Of a stretch of DNA of 64,000 bases, positions 16,033-24,362 are shown in pieces. The stretch spans positions 2,673,473 to 2,737,472 of the forward strand of contig NZ_SODP01000001.1 in the NCBI RefSeq assembly GCF_004365355.1, given 5' to 3'. Source of the DNA: Kribbella pratensis (lineage in GTDB: Bacteria > Actinomycetota > Actinomycetes > Propionibacteriales > Kribbellaceae). The translations under genes were made by a program, and so were the position numbers. Below the pieces are notes generated by a model. The model ran no database searches. It was given only the letters and a program-made list of their open reading frames with translations, and was not told where the DNA came from. Numbering within the stretch: position 1 is the first letter of the stretch; every line of letters starts with the position of its first letter.

Positions 16033-17390
16033 AGGACCACATCCCCCACCGACGGCTCGGCCGCCGACCCCGCGGACTCCACCGTGCGGCTCAGAACCGA
16101 GGAGGCGGCGGCTTGGCCGCTGCGGACGGCGCCTTCCATGGTGGCGGGCCAGCCGGTGGCGGTCCAGGCGCCTGCCAGGTGCAGGCCGGGGCGGGTGGTG
16201 GTCGCGTCGGGGCGGAAACGGCCGGTGCCTGGTGCCGGCCGGAAGGTGGCATGTCGCTCTCGGGTCACGAAGAACTCCTTCACACGCGCGTCGGCGGCCG
16301 CCGGGAGCAGCCGCCGGAGGGCAGGCACCAGCACGTCGCGCAGTTCGGTCACCGGGGTGTCGATCAGCTCATCGGCCGCCGACAGTGAGACGGCGATGTA
16401 CTGCTCGGCCGGATTGCTTCCACTCTGGACGGTGCGGTCGAAGACCCACTGCAGTGGACTGTCGACGCCGGCAACGAACGGCTCGTCGAGCACCACGCGG
16501 TCGAACACCACGTGCGCGTTGACGATCGGAGAGCTGCCGAGTGCCTCCGCCCACCCGGCCGGCAAGTCCACCGCATCGTCCGGCAGCAGGCTCGCGGCCT
16601 CCGAGGGCGGCACCGCCAGTACGACGTCGTCGTACCGCTCCCCCTCGATCGTCCACGCACCATCCACCGCGTCCAGAGCCCGAACCCGCGCCCGCAACCG
16701 GACAGCAACACCGGCAGCCGTCAACGCACGCGCAGCAGCCTCGCCGTGCAGTTGCTGCAACGGCACCAACGACCACCCGATATCCGCAGCATCACTCCGT
16801 TCCAGCAGACCGACCTGGAACACCGTTGCCGCGACAGCAAGAGACGCGTCGTCAGCACGCGCGTTCAGCGTCGCGATCCCGATCAACTCCCACAGCGCCT
16901 CCACCGCCCGCGCGTCCTGCCCGTGCGCCGCCAGCCAACTGCCGAACGACTGCGCGTCGGTCTCCGCTGCCGTCCGATCCACCCGACCCATCGCCAACGC
17001 GCCGCGCACCGCAGCAACCCGCTCGGCCAGGCTCAACCAGCGGTACGTCGCCAGCGCCGGCCCGAGATGCAGCGGCGCCGGCATCGCGTTCCGCCGAATC
17101 CGCCCGACGCCGCGACGCTGTCCGCTCCGCACCGGTACGTCGAGCCGTGACTGCAGCTGAACCTGATCCCGCACTCCGAGCCGCTCGAGCAACCCGAGGT
17201 ACGACGTACAGCAGCGGAGGAACACGTGCTGCCCGTTGTCGATCCACCGCCCGTCGCGCTCGAACGAATGGGTCAGGCCGCCCAGCTTCGGCCGCCCCTC
17301 CAGCAGGACCACCTCACACCCGGCATCAGCCAGCTGCAGCGCCGCAGTGATCCCTGCGAGGCCACCTCCGACCACAGCGACCCTCCTCAT
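16029..17390 (-). CDS. hpnE: HpnE: squalene-associated FAD-dependent desaturase
   Basis: A 453-residue flavoprotein that, with HpnC and HpnD, completes squalene formation by reducing hydroxysqualene. The N-terminal Rossmann FAD motif VAVVGGGLAGITAALQLADA is followed by a dinucleotide acid and the GGLTHSFERDGRWIDNGQHV segment typical of amine-oxidase/phytoene-desaturase folds. C-terminal GLHLAGAWTATGWPATMEGA is the second FAD contact. The open frame continues upstream into hpnD; ATG 17390 is preceded by the hpnD gene with a 4-nt overlap. Confidence 0.95.
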   Translation of the reverse strand: MRRVAVVGGGLAGITAALQLADAGCEVVLLEGRPKLGGLTHSFERDGRWIDNGQHVFLRCCTSYLGLLERLGVRDQVQLQSRLDVPVRSGQRRGVGRIRRNAMPAPLHLGPALATYRWLSLAERVAAVRGALAMGRVDRTAAETDAQSFGSWLAAHGQDARAVEALWELIGIATLNARADDASLAVAATVFQVGLLERSDAADIGWSLVPLQQLHGEAAARALTAAGVAVRLRARVRALDAVDGAWTIEGERYDDVVLAVPPSEAASLLPDDAVDLPAGWAEALGSSPIVNAHVVFDRVVLDEPFVAGVDSPLQWVFDRTVQSGSNPAEQYIAVSLSAADELIDTPVTELRDVLVPALRRLLPAAADARVKEFFVTRERHATFRPAPGTGRFRPDATTTRPGLHLAGAWTATGWPATMEGAVRSGQAAASSVLSRTVESAGSAAEPSVGDVVL

Positions 17391-18265
17391 GAGCGGGCTC
17401 CCGCAAGCGAGGCGATCGCGACCTGTGCCTTCTCCCCCGCCGACAATGACAAGCGCTGGTCGTAGACCAACACGGGGTTGGCTCCGATCCGGCGGAGCAG
17501 ATGGTGGTAGATGCCCGACATCGCCCGGCAGGACGCGCCGCTGCGCCAGTCGAGGTACGGGAGCAGACGCCAGCCGAGCGAGTACCAGTCCTGCGCGCGG
17601 CCGGCGGCGTACCGGATGTACCCGGCCAGCCGGCCTTGTGGATCGTCGAGGTTGCCGTGCTCGTCGAGTTCGATCAGGACGTCGAAGCGTTCGAGTTCGT
17701 CGGCCGGCAGGTAGATCCGGTCGTTGGTCAGGTCCTCGCGGATGTCGCGGAGGATGTTGGTCTGCTGCAACGCGATACCGAGCTGGTCGGCGTACAGGGC
17801 GAGCGTCTCGAGGTCGGCCGAGCCCGTCGGGCCGAAGATCGACAGGCACAGCCGCCCGACCGAGCCCGCGACGCGCCGGCAGTACACGACCAGCTCGTCG
17901 AAATCACCGATGCGTACGTCGGCAAGGTCGGTCTCCACCCCCGCGACCAGTTCCTCGAAGGCGCCGAGCGGCACCGGGTACCGGCGCGCTGCGTCGGCAA
18001 CCGCGACGTACACGGGCTCGTCGATATCCCCGAGCCGACCGAGATCCTTGCGTACTCCGGCCAGCGCGGCGCGCTTCTCCTCCAGCGGCAGGTCACCGTC
18101 GCCGATGTCGTCGATGCGACGCGCCAATGCGTACAGCGCCGACAGGGCGTTGCGTTTCGGCGGTGGCAGCAGGCGGATGCCGTAGTAGAAGTTGCGTGCC
18201 TCGGTCCGGGTGATATCCAGGCAGGCGGCGTACGCCTCCGCAACCGTCTCGCTCAGCTGCGTCAT
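17387..18265 (-). CDS. hpnD: HpnD: presqualene diphosphate synthase
   Basis: A 292-residue squalene/phytoene-synthase-fold enzyme that condenses two farnesyl diphosphates into presqualene diphosphate. Both aspartate-rich motifs are present: ARRIDDIGDGD at about 49-59 and NILRDIREDLTNDRIYLP at about 170-187. ATG 18265 is chosen because it overlaps the hpnC stop by 4 nt and gives the family's normal N-terminus (TEARNFYYGIRLLPPPKRNA). Confidence 0.95.
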   Translation of the reverse strand: MTQLSETVAEAYAACLDITRTEARNFYYGIRLLPPPKRNALSALYALARRIDDIGDGDLPLEEKRAALAGVRKDLGRLGDIDEPVYVAVADAARRYPVPLGAFEELVAGVETDLADVRIGDFDELVVYCRRVAGSVGRLCLSIFGPTGSADLETLALYADQLGIALQQTNILRDIREDLTNDRIYLPADELERFDVLIELDEHGNLDDPQGRLAGYIRYAAGRAQDWYSLGWRLLPYLDWRSGASCRAMSGIYHHLLRRIGANPVLVYDQRLSLSAGEKAQVAIASLAGARS

Positions 18266-19107
18266 CGAGCGACCGCCTTGACCAGTAAGCGGACGGTAGC
18301 GAGCTTGGACGGCTTGGCCTGCCGAGCCAGTACATCGCCGCCGGTACGACGCAACGCCCGGACCGTCGCCTGACCACCGGCCACGAACCCGGCCACGGCT
18401 ATCCGCGCCCAGCCGTGCAACCGGCCGACGATCGCTGCACCTTCGTCGAGCATCTTCGCGGCCCTCGCAGTCTCGAACATCATCAAGTCGCGCAGTTGCT
18501 GTGTCGCCTGAGGTCGATCGAGATCGGTCTCCGCCACGCCGTACGTCGTGAGGTCGTCCTGCGGCAGGTAGATCCGCCCCGCGTGGCGATCCTCGGCGAC
18601 GTCCTGCCAGTGCTCCACCAGCTGCAGCGCCGTACACACCAGATCCGACAGGCGCTCAGTTTCGGGATCGTGTACGTCGAAGACGCCGAGCACCATGCGA
18701 CCGACCGGATCGGCAGAGAGCCGGCAGTACCCGACCAGGTCCTCGAAGGTTCGGTAGCGGGTGACCGTCTGGTCCTGCAGGTTGGCCTGGATCAAGTGGT
18801 GGAAGGGATCGGTCGGCAGATCGTGCTGCCGGACGATCGGGCGCAGCCTGCGCAGTACCGGATGCTCGGGCTCTTCACCGGCCCAGATGTGGTCGAGATC
18901 CACCGAGAACGCGCGCAGCGCCGCCGTACTGTCACCGGCGTAGCTGTCGCCAAACTCGTCGACGGTCCGCGCGTAACCGTAGACAGCGTGCAGCGACTCC
19001 CGGTGCGAGGCGGGCAGGAGCTTCAGTGCGACAGGAAAGTTCTCGGTGCGTTCCCTTCTACCCAGTTGCCGGAGGGGGGCGACGTTCTGCAGTCCGTCTG
19101 GATGCAC
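18262..19107 (-). CDS. hpnC: HpnC: squalene synthase-like hydroxysqualene-forming enzyme
   Basis: A 281-residue relative of HpnD that converts presqualene diphosphate to hydroxysqualene. Motifs YARTVDEFGDSY (about 44-55) and LVEHWQDVAEDRHAGRIYLP (about 175-195) are the HpnC versions of the two aspartate-rich sites. First gene of the hopanoid operon. The start is GTG 19107 with a poor ribosome site. The divergent PucR regulator begins 118 nt away. Confidence 0.93.
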   Translation of the reverse strand: MHPDGLQNVAPLRQLGRRERTENFPVALKLLPASHRESLHAVYGYARTVDEFGDSYAGDSTAALRAFSVDLDHIWAGEEPEHPVLRRLRPIVRQHDLPTDPFHHLIQANLQDQTVTRYRTFEDLVGYCRLSADPVGRMVLGVFDVHDPETERLSDLVCTALQLVEHWQDVAEDRHAGRIYLPQDDLTTYGVAETDLDRPQATQQLRDLMMFETARAAKMLDEGAAIVGRLHGWARIAVAGFVAGGQATVRALRRTGGDVLARQAKPSKLATVRLLVKAVAR

Positions 19108-19225
19108 AGTTCCATGATGGGAAGCGGTTTCGTGCCAACTCTGCCCCGTTGACGAACATTCGGCAGGCCAGAATTTGTCACAGGATTACAGTTGGCCTCA
19201 GTGGGTTCCCCCCGAGGAGTCTTCA
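19108..19225. promoter_or_regulatory. divergent promoter region, hopanoid operon / PucR
   Basis: 118 nt between hpnC (minus) and the PucR gene (plus); it must carry both promoters. No strong palindrome stands out. The Shine-Dalgarno for the PucR gene (GAGGAG) is at its right end. Confidence 0.5.
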
Positions 19226-20416
19226 ATGACCATCGCAACCTTCGACCGGGCACGGCTCGAGGACGCTTTGCTCGACGGACTACCTGACCTGGTGGCCGAA
19301 GTGCGGGACCGGCTGGCCGAGCACTGGCCGGACTACGCCGCCTTCCTCGACACCGACCGGGCCGCGGTCGTGAAGCCGGCCGAGCTGTTCGTGCACCGTC
19401 TGCTGGACATGTCGATCGCCAACCTGGCCAACCCGGAGCAGACCACCCTCGACCGCGCCGACGAGACGGTCCGACGGGTCTTCGAGGAGATCGGCCGACG
19501 CCAGTTGCAGGAGGGCAACGACCTGACCCGACTACTGACAGCTTTTCAGCTCGGGGCCCGGGTGGCCTGGCGGCACGTCGCCGCCACCGCGCTCCGCTTG
19601 GACTTCGCGCCGGACAACCTCGCCGCGCTGGCCGACTCGGTCTTCGTTTTCGTCAACCAGCTGTCCTTCTCCGCGGCCGACGGCTACCTGCAGGAGCAGA
19701 TCGAGGATGCGATGGCGCGCGAACGACGCCGCGAAGACCTCGCCAACCTCCTGCTCTCCGGACGGGCCGGCACGGAGGCGATCCGGACTGCCGCGCAGCA
19801 GGCCGCCTGGCGGATCCCGGAGACCGCAGCGGTTGTCATCTACAGCGACGGCGACCAGGAGCCGGCCGGGACGCTGGTGGCACGGCTCGAGCCCGGTGCA
19901 TTGCCGATTCGTCGCAACGCTGCCGTGGTCGGCGCGATCATTCCGGAACCGTCCGGCCCGGGTCGCCGCCTGCAGTTGAGCCGCGAGCTCGCCGGGATGG
20001 GCGCAGTGGTTGGCAATTCGGTCGCCCTGGCTCAGCTCCCGCGCAGCCTGGAGATCGCCCGGATCGCGGTCCGGTTGCGCAACACCGGCGTACTCACGGA
20101 CGACCCGGTGTTCGCGGACGAGCATCTCGACGCGCTGATCGTCTGGCGGGACGAGGCCCTGGTGGCCGCCTTACGGGAGGAGATGCTCGCGCCGCTCGCC
20201 GGCGAGACCGAGGCTGCCCGCGAGCGGCTCGCGGAGACGCTGGCCAGCTGGCTGAAGCACTTCGGCGACCGGCAGGCGATCGCGCACGAGCTGAGCATCC
20301 ACCCGCAGACCGTCCGCTATCGCATGGCCCGGCTCAGGGCCTTGTACGGCGATCGCCTGGACGACCCCGAATCACGCGCTCGCCTGTTCCTCGCCCTCGA
20401 GTGGCCCGGTCCTTAA
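19226..20416 (+). CDS. PucR/CdaR-type transcriptional regulator
   Basis: A 396-residue regulator. The C-terminal helix-turn-helix LASWLKHFGDRQAIAHELSI-HPQTVRYRMARLRALYG is the PucR/CdaR signature. The N-terminal half (RVFEEIGRRQLQEGNDLTRL) is the helical sensor-like region found in actinobacterial PucR relatives. ATG 19226 is chosen (GAGGAG 7 nt before) over TTG 19175. It is divergent from hpnC, so it may control the hopanoid operon; that is inference from position. Its last 45 nt overlap the convergent WS/DGAT gene. Confidence 0.88.
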   Translation: MTIATFDRARLEDALLDGLPDLVAEVRDRLAEHWPDYAAFLDTDRAAVVKPAELFVHRLLDMSIANLANPEQTTLDRADETVRRVFEEIGRRQLQEGNDLTRLLTAFQLGARVAWRHVAATALRLDFAPDNLAALADSVFVFVNQLSFSAADGYLQEQIEDAMARERRREDLANLLLSGRAGTEAIRTAAQQAAWRIPETAAVVIYSDGDQEPAGTLVARLEPGALPIRRNAAVVGAIIPEPSGPGRRLQLSRELAGMGAVVGNSVALAQLPRSLEIARIAVRLRNTGVLTDDPVFADEHLDALIVWRDEALVAALREEMLAPLAGETEAARERLAETLASWLKHFGDRQAIAHELSIHPQTVRYRMARLRALYGDRLDDPESRARLFLALEWPGP

Positions 20417-21640
20417 CCGCGCCAACGCCTGGTTGAGCCGGGCGGCCAGCGCCGGACCGTCGATCAGCTGTGGATCGGTCGCGAGACCGATCCCCAGGAC
20501 GCCTGTCCAGCTCAGCGCACCGACGGCGAGCGGAGTCCCCGGCACCAGCGGCAGGATCGGATACACCCGATCGTGGGGCACACCCGCGAACGACAGCTGT
20601 TCGGTCGTGCCGGGCATGTTCGAGACCACCGCGTGCAGGAATCGTTGCCCGTAGACGGTCGGCGCGAACCAGCGCGCGAACGGCTCCGGCACGAGCCGCA
20701 ATCCGGTCGCCAGCACGAACCGGGAAGCCAGCGCTCGGGTCGGCCGCTGCAGCCGCCTGGTTCGCGCCGACACCTCGGTCAGCAAGTCGTCGAACGGCCG
20801 TCCGTCGACCGGCACCTCGACCATGACCGCGGCCGTCGCATTGCCCTCGGCCGCACTGTCCGGCGTACGAACCATCGTCGTCACCGAGAAGCGCAGCTGC
20901 CCGTTCACCGCTTGGGCGAGTCCGGGCGCGACGGCGTACACGCTGTCCGCGAGCAGGGCGATCAGCACATCGGTGACACGTACGCCGCGGGCGGACGCGG
21001 CCCGTCGTACGACGTCAAGCTCGACCGCCGCGGTGGCGAACTCGCGACGCAGCGAGCTCGGCGGCAGCTTGGCCGCCGTACCGTCGGTTGCGAGTTGGGC
21101 GAGGCCGACGGCTGTCGCCACGGCGCGCGTCAGCCGACCGGGACCGGCGCCGGACGGCAGCTCGATCTTGGTCGGCGGCTCGAACAGGCTGAACGTTTGC
21201 AGGACCGTTCCGATGCCGTCGGCAATCGAATGGTGGACCAGCACGACCAGCCCGTCGACACCGCCCGGACCGATGTCGCGGACGATCGCGATCCGCCACA
21301 TCGGACGGTCCCTGGGCATCGGTTGCTCGGCGAGGTCGCCGATGTAACGCAGCAGACCGGCGTACCCGTCGGTGGACCGGTGCTCGACGACGTGCCAGTC
21401 CAGGTCGGCTTCGCCGGCCTCGATCCAGCGCGGCCGGCGCCAACGCGACGGCGGTCCGAGCCGTTGGTGCATCCGCGGCAACTGCGCGAAGCCGTCCGCG
21501 ACGATCGTGCGGACCTCGTCGATCGTCGGGCGTCGGGCCGACGGTTCGAGGACGACGATGCCGCCGACGTGCTGCGGTGCGCCGGTCCGCTCGATATGCA
21601 GGAAGAACGCGTCCGCCGACGGTACGACGATGCCTCTCAC
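20372..21640 (-). CDS. wax ester synthase/diacylglycerol acyltransferase (WS/DGAT)
   Basis: A 422-residue acyltransferase that joins acyl-CoA to diacylglycerol or fatty alcohols to make storage lipid. The active-site HHxxxDG motif is present as VLVHHSIADGIG. The N-terminus SADAFFLHIERTGAPQHVGG and the C-terminal PTVYGQRFLHAVVSNMPGTT are typical. GTG 21640 overlaps the stop of the upstream SDR gene (GTGA), so the two are translationally coupled. Its 3' end overlaps the PucR gene by 45 nt in antisense orientation. Confidence 0.93.
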   Translation of the reverse strand: MRGIVVPSADAFFLHIERTGAPQHVGGIVVLEPSARRPTIDEVRTIVADGFAQLPRMHQRLGPPSRWRRPRWIEAGEADLDWHVVEHRSTDGYAGLLRYIGDLAEQPMPRDRPMWRIAIVRDIGPGGVDGLVVLVHHSIADGIGTVLQTFSLFEPPTKIELPSGAGPGRLTRAVATAVGLAQLATDGTAAKLPPSSLRREFATAAVELDVVRRAASARGVRVTDVLIALLADSVYAVAPGLAQAVNGQLRFSVTTMVRTPDSAAEGNATAAVMVEVPVDGRPFDDLLTEVSARTRRLQRPTRALASRFVLATGLRLVPEPFARWFAPTVYGQRFLHAVVSNMPGTTEQLSFAGVPHDRVYPILPLVPGTPLAVGALSWTGVLGIGLATDPQLIDGPALAARLNQALARLRTGPLEGEEQASA

Positions 21641-22407
21641 CGTGGCATCACCTGCTCGCCGAACCGCGCCGACAGCTGCCGGTACAGTCCCGGCGCAAGC
21701 GCGCGTACGGCGGGTGCGACGCGCAACCAACGGGGAATCCAGATCTCGGCACGATCGTTGGCGATGCCATCAACCAGCGCCCGCGCGACGTCGGCGACGG
21801 GCACCGGGCGGGGGCGCTTGCGGTCGTACGGCCGGCCGCGAGCGCTGAAGAAACCGGTGTCGACGACACCCGGGACGGTCAGGCTCACGAATACACCACT
21901 ACCACGAATCTCCAGGCGAAGGCTCTCGGCGAAGACGTCGAGTGCGGCCTTCGTGGCGGCATACACGGCTTCACCGGCAACCGCCGTACGACCGGCGATC
22001 GAGCCGACCAGCGCTACATGCCCGCCGCGCCGCTCGACCATCGACGGAAGCAAGCACCTGACCAGCTGCAACGGCGCGAGCAGATCCAGCGCGACGAGAT
22101 GGTCGATCTCCTCGGCCCGCATCTGCACGAACGGCCCGGACCACCCCAGCCCGGCGTTCGCGACCAGGATGTCGATCCGCTCATGAACAGCCAGGGCGGC
22201 ATCCGCGACCTCGGCAGCGACGCCCGGCAGGGCGAGATCGCCCAGGACAGGTGCTCCGCCTACTCTCGTGGCGACCTCAGCGGTGCGCTCCGCGTCGCGC
22301 CCGTGCACCACCACCCGGGCGCCCGCCACCGCGAGCCGTTCAGCAACCGCCGCACCGATCCCCGCCGACGCACCGGTGACCAGCGCAACTTTCCCGTCCA
22401 GCCGCAT
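21637..22407 (-). CDS. short-chain dehydrogenase/reductase
   Basis: A 256-residue SDR. NAD(P)-binding GxxxGxG is seen as VTGASAGIGAAVAERLA, then NAG (ILVANAGLG), catalytic serine in GSIAGRTAV, and YxxxK as YAATKAALDVF. Coupled to a WS/DGAT gene by a 4-nt overlap, which suggests a lipid substrate such as a fatty aldehyde or ketone; unproven. ATG 22407 is chosen because GGGAGG sits about 4 nt before it; GTG 22410 is the alternative. Confidence 0.9.
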   Translation of the reverse strand: MRLDGKVALVTGASAGIGAAVAERLAVAGARVVVHGRDAERTAEVATRVGGAPVLGDLALPGVAAEVADAALAVHERIDILVANAGLGWSGPFVQMRAEEIDHLVALDLLAPLQLVRCLLPSMVERRGGHVALVGSIAGRTAVAGEAVYAATKAALDVFAESLRLEIRGSGVFVSLTVPGVVDTGFFSARGRPYDRKRPRPVPVADVARALVDGIANDRAEIWIPRWLRVAPAVRALAPGLYRQLSARFGEQVMPR

Positions 22408-22477
22408 CACACCTCCCGGTCACCAGCATGATGCCAACAGCAACTACTGGGCCAGAGGCGAGGCGCGCGTCGAAGGA

Positions 22478-22741
22478 TCAGGCGCGGACGGCGAGTGCGG
22501 TGAGCAGCGCGGAGACGATTCCGCCGTACAGGACGAGCAGAACGATGAACGGGAGCACGCTGCCCACAGGTGCCCGGCCGCGGATGCTCTTGTTGTCGAA
22601 GTACGTCAGGCTCGGACCCCAGCCGAACGGCGACAGCGGTGGCTCGCCGTTCGTGCTCCCTGGCAGCCCGTGACCGCCGTACGTCGGGATTGACCCGTCT
22701 GGCAACGCAGGCGGCGGCGCCGCCTTCTCCTCAAAAGCCAC
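22478..22741 (-). CDS. small membrane protein, unknown
   Basis: An 87-residue protein with a soluble proline/glycine-rich N-terminal half and a single C-terminal membrane segment (SVLPFIVLLVLYGGIVSALL). GTG 22741 has a strong GGGGAGG at 7 nt, which supports expression. I do not recognise a family. It may belong to the tail-anchored small proteins found beside lipid genes, but that is a guess. Confidence 0.6.
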   Translation of the reverse strand: MAFEEKAAPPPALPDGSIPTYGGHGLPGSTNGEPPLSPFGWGPSLTYFDNKSIRGRAPVGSVLPFIVLLVLYGGIVSALLTALAVRA

Positions 22742-22965
22742 GCTGTTCCTCCCCAGGAACTACCTGCCGTCGCTCCTCAGCATCCCCAGCCGACAGGTCT
22801 CAGGACCCACTCTGCACCACCAATACGAGACCTGGCATCCCACGAATTCCGGGTGTTCACGGACCGTCAACCTGTAGGCACGTGACGTATATGCGCCGGT
22901 GCACCGCGACTGGCATCCTCGTGCCGTTCCTTTCCGCCCTGAACTAAGTTCTGAAGGAGCATTCG
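22742..22965. other. intergenic region before the NPP1-like gene
   Basis: 224 nt between divergent genes. It must hold both promoters, but I see no clear -35/-10 pair or palindrome. The plus-strand ribosome site is GAAGGAG just before ATG 22966. Confidence 0.4.
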
Positions 22966-23742
22966 ATGAAAGTGTCCGCCCGCCGCACGCTCGGCGTGGT
23001 CCTCGGAACCGCCGCCCTGATCGTCACCTCGGCCGCGTTCGCGTTCGCCGCCCCGCCGCCGCACCTCCCGCAGAACGCCGACGGGTACGAGCAGTCGTTC
23101 TCCCCGGCGTACGACTACGACACCGACGGCTGCTACGCCACCCCTGCCATCGGAGCCGACGGCACGCTCAACCCCGGCCTCAACCCGACCGGCGCCCTGA
23201 ACGGGAACTGCCGCGACCAGTCCGACCTCGACAACTCACAGACCTACTCCCGCGAGAAGTGCAACAACGGCTGGTGCGCGGTCGTGTACGCAAGCTACTT
23301 CGAGAAGGACCAGGCGTTGCCGGGCAGCAGCCTCGGCGGCCACCGGCACGACTGGGAGCATGTGATCTCCTGGATCAACCAGGCGTCGAACCAGGTCGAG
23401 TACGTGACCACGACGCAGCACTCGAGCCAGGTCACCTACCCGCGCTCGCAGGTCCGCTTCGACGGATCGCACCCGAAGGTCGTCTACCACAAGGACGGCG
23501 CGAGCACGCACTTTTTCCGCCTCGCCAACAGCAACGACGAGCCGCCGGAGAACCACTACCACGACTGGCGGTACCCGCCGCTGGTCGGCTGGAACGGCTA
23601 CCCGAGCACGTCGCTGCGCGACATCCTGATGACCGCCGACTTCGGCTCGGCCACGATCAAGATCACCGACAAGGACGACCGCTTCCGCAACCTGCTGAAC
23701 GCGTCCAAGCCGGCCGGGATCCCGTTCGATCCCTGGGCCTGA
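22966..23742 (+). CDS. secreted NPP1 (necrosis-inducing, NLP) family protein
   Basis: A 258-residue exported protein. Signal peptide: MKVSARRT, hydrophobic core, cleavage near AFAFA-APP. The NLP hallmark heptapeptide GHRHDWE is present (LGGHRHDWEHVISW). In plant-pathogen NLPs it binds a divalent metal and is needed for membrane damage. Cysteines near CRDQ, CNNG and C-A-V could form disulfides. In a soil actinomycete the target could be plant, fungal or oomycete membranes; this is inference. GAAGGAG precedes ATG 22966. Confidence 0.92.
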   Translation: MKVSARRTLGVVLGTAALIVTSAAFAFAAPPPHLPQNADGYEQSFSPAYDYDTDGCYATPAIGADGTLNPGLNPTGALNGNCRDQSDLDNSQTYSREKCNNGWCAVVYASYFEKDQALPGSSLGGHRHDWEHVISWINQASNQVEYVTTTQHSSQVTYPRSQVRFDGSHPKVVYHKDGASTHFFRLANSNDEPPENHYHDWRYPPLVGWNGYPSTSLRDILMTADFGSATIKITDKDDRFRNLLNASKPAGIPFDPWA

Positions 23743-23750
23743 CCGGAGAA

Positions 23751-23779
23751 GGGCGCGCTCAGTCCTGCTGGGCGCGCCC
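23751..23779. terminator. convergent hairpin terminator candidate
   Basis: GGGCGCGC (23751-23758) pairs with GCGCGCCC (23772-23779) across a 13-nt loop between the NPP1 gene end (23742) and the TetR gene end (23759). There is no strong T-run. Confidence 0.45.
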
Positions 23780-24352
23780 GCCGGGGGTGGTCAGCGAATC
23801 CGCGACCAGATCGATCATCGCTTCGTGCCGCTCGGCCGCCGTATCGGCCTGACCGAGCGCGACCGTGTCGAGGAAGACCCGGCTGACCACCAACTCTGCG
23901 GCCGTCTGCACGCGGTCCGGCTCGGCGACCACGTCGTCGGCACCACTCAGTACGTCGGCCACCGTCTCGGTCGCCTCCGCGAACAACTCGGCCGCCCGCT
24001 CGGCGATCTCCGGCCTGCCCTGCGCTTCCCGGAACACGATGATCCTGGCGGCCCGGTCGTGCTCCAGCTCCTCCGCCATCGTCGCCACGATCGCCTGCAA
24101 CCGGCGCCGTACGGTCCGGCCGCGGGCGGCGGATCGCAGTACCTCGCTCGGGGACGGGCGCTCCTGCACGATCGCGAGCAGCAGGTCGAGCTTGGTCGCG
24201 AAGTGGTAGAACACCAGACCGGACGGTACGCCGGCCTCGTGCGCGATCCGTGCCGTCGACGTCGCGTCGTACCCGTGCTCGGCGAACAGCCGTTCGGCGG
24301 TCTCGATGATGACCTGCCGCTTGGTGTGACGCGCGTGCGCGTGAGCAGTCAT
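23759..24352 (-). CDS. TetR-family regulator of the diiron gene
   Basis: A 197-residue TetR protein: helix-turn-helix at about 10-55 (QVIIETAERLFAEHGYDATS, RIAHEAGVPSGLVFYHFATK) and a C-terminal ligand domain. ATG 24352 is preferred; the frame also allows TTG 24382, which would overlap the upstream stop. It follows the diiron (acyl-ACP desaturase-like) gene on the same strand, overlapping or abutting it, so the two probably form an operon controlled by the 18-bp palindrome at 25366-25383. Confidence 0.9.
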   Translation of the reverse strand: MTAHAHARHTKRQVIIETAERLFAEHGYDATSTARIAHEAGVPSGLVFYHFATKLDLLLAIVQERPSPSEVLRSAARGRTVRRRLQAIVATMAEELEHDRAARIIVFREAQGRPEIAERAAELFAEATETVADVLSGADDVVAEPDRVQTAAELVVSRVFLDTVALGQADTAAERHEAMIDLVADSLTTPGGRAQQD

Positions 24353-24362
24353 GCCGTGGGCC

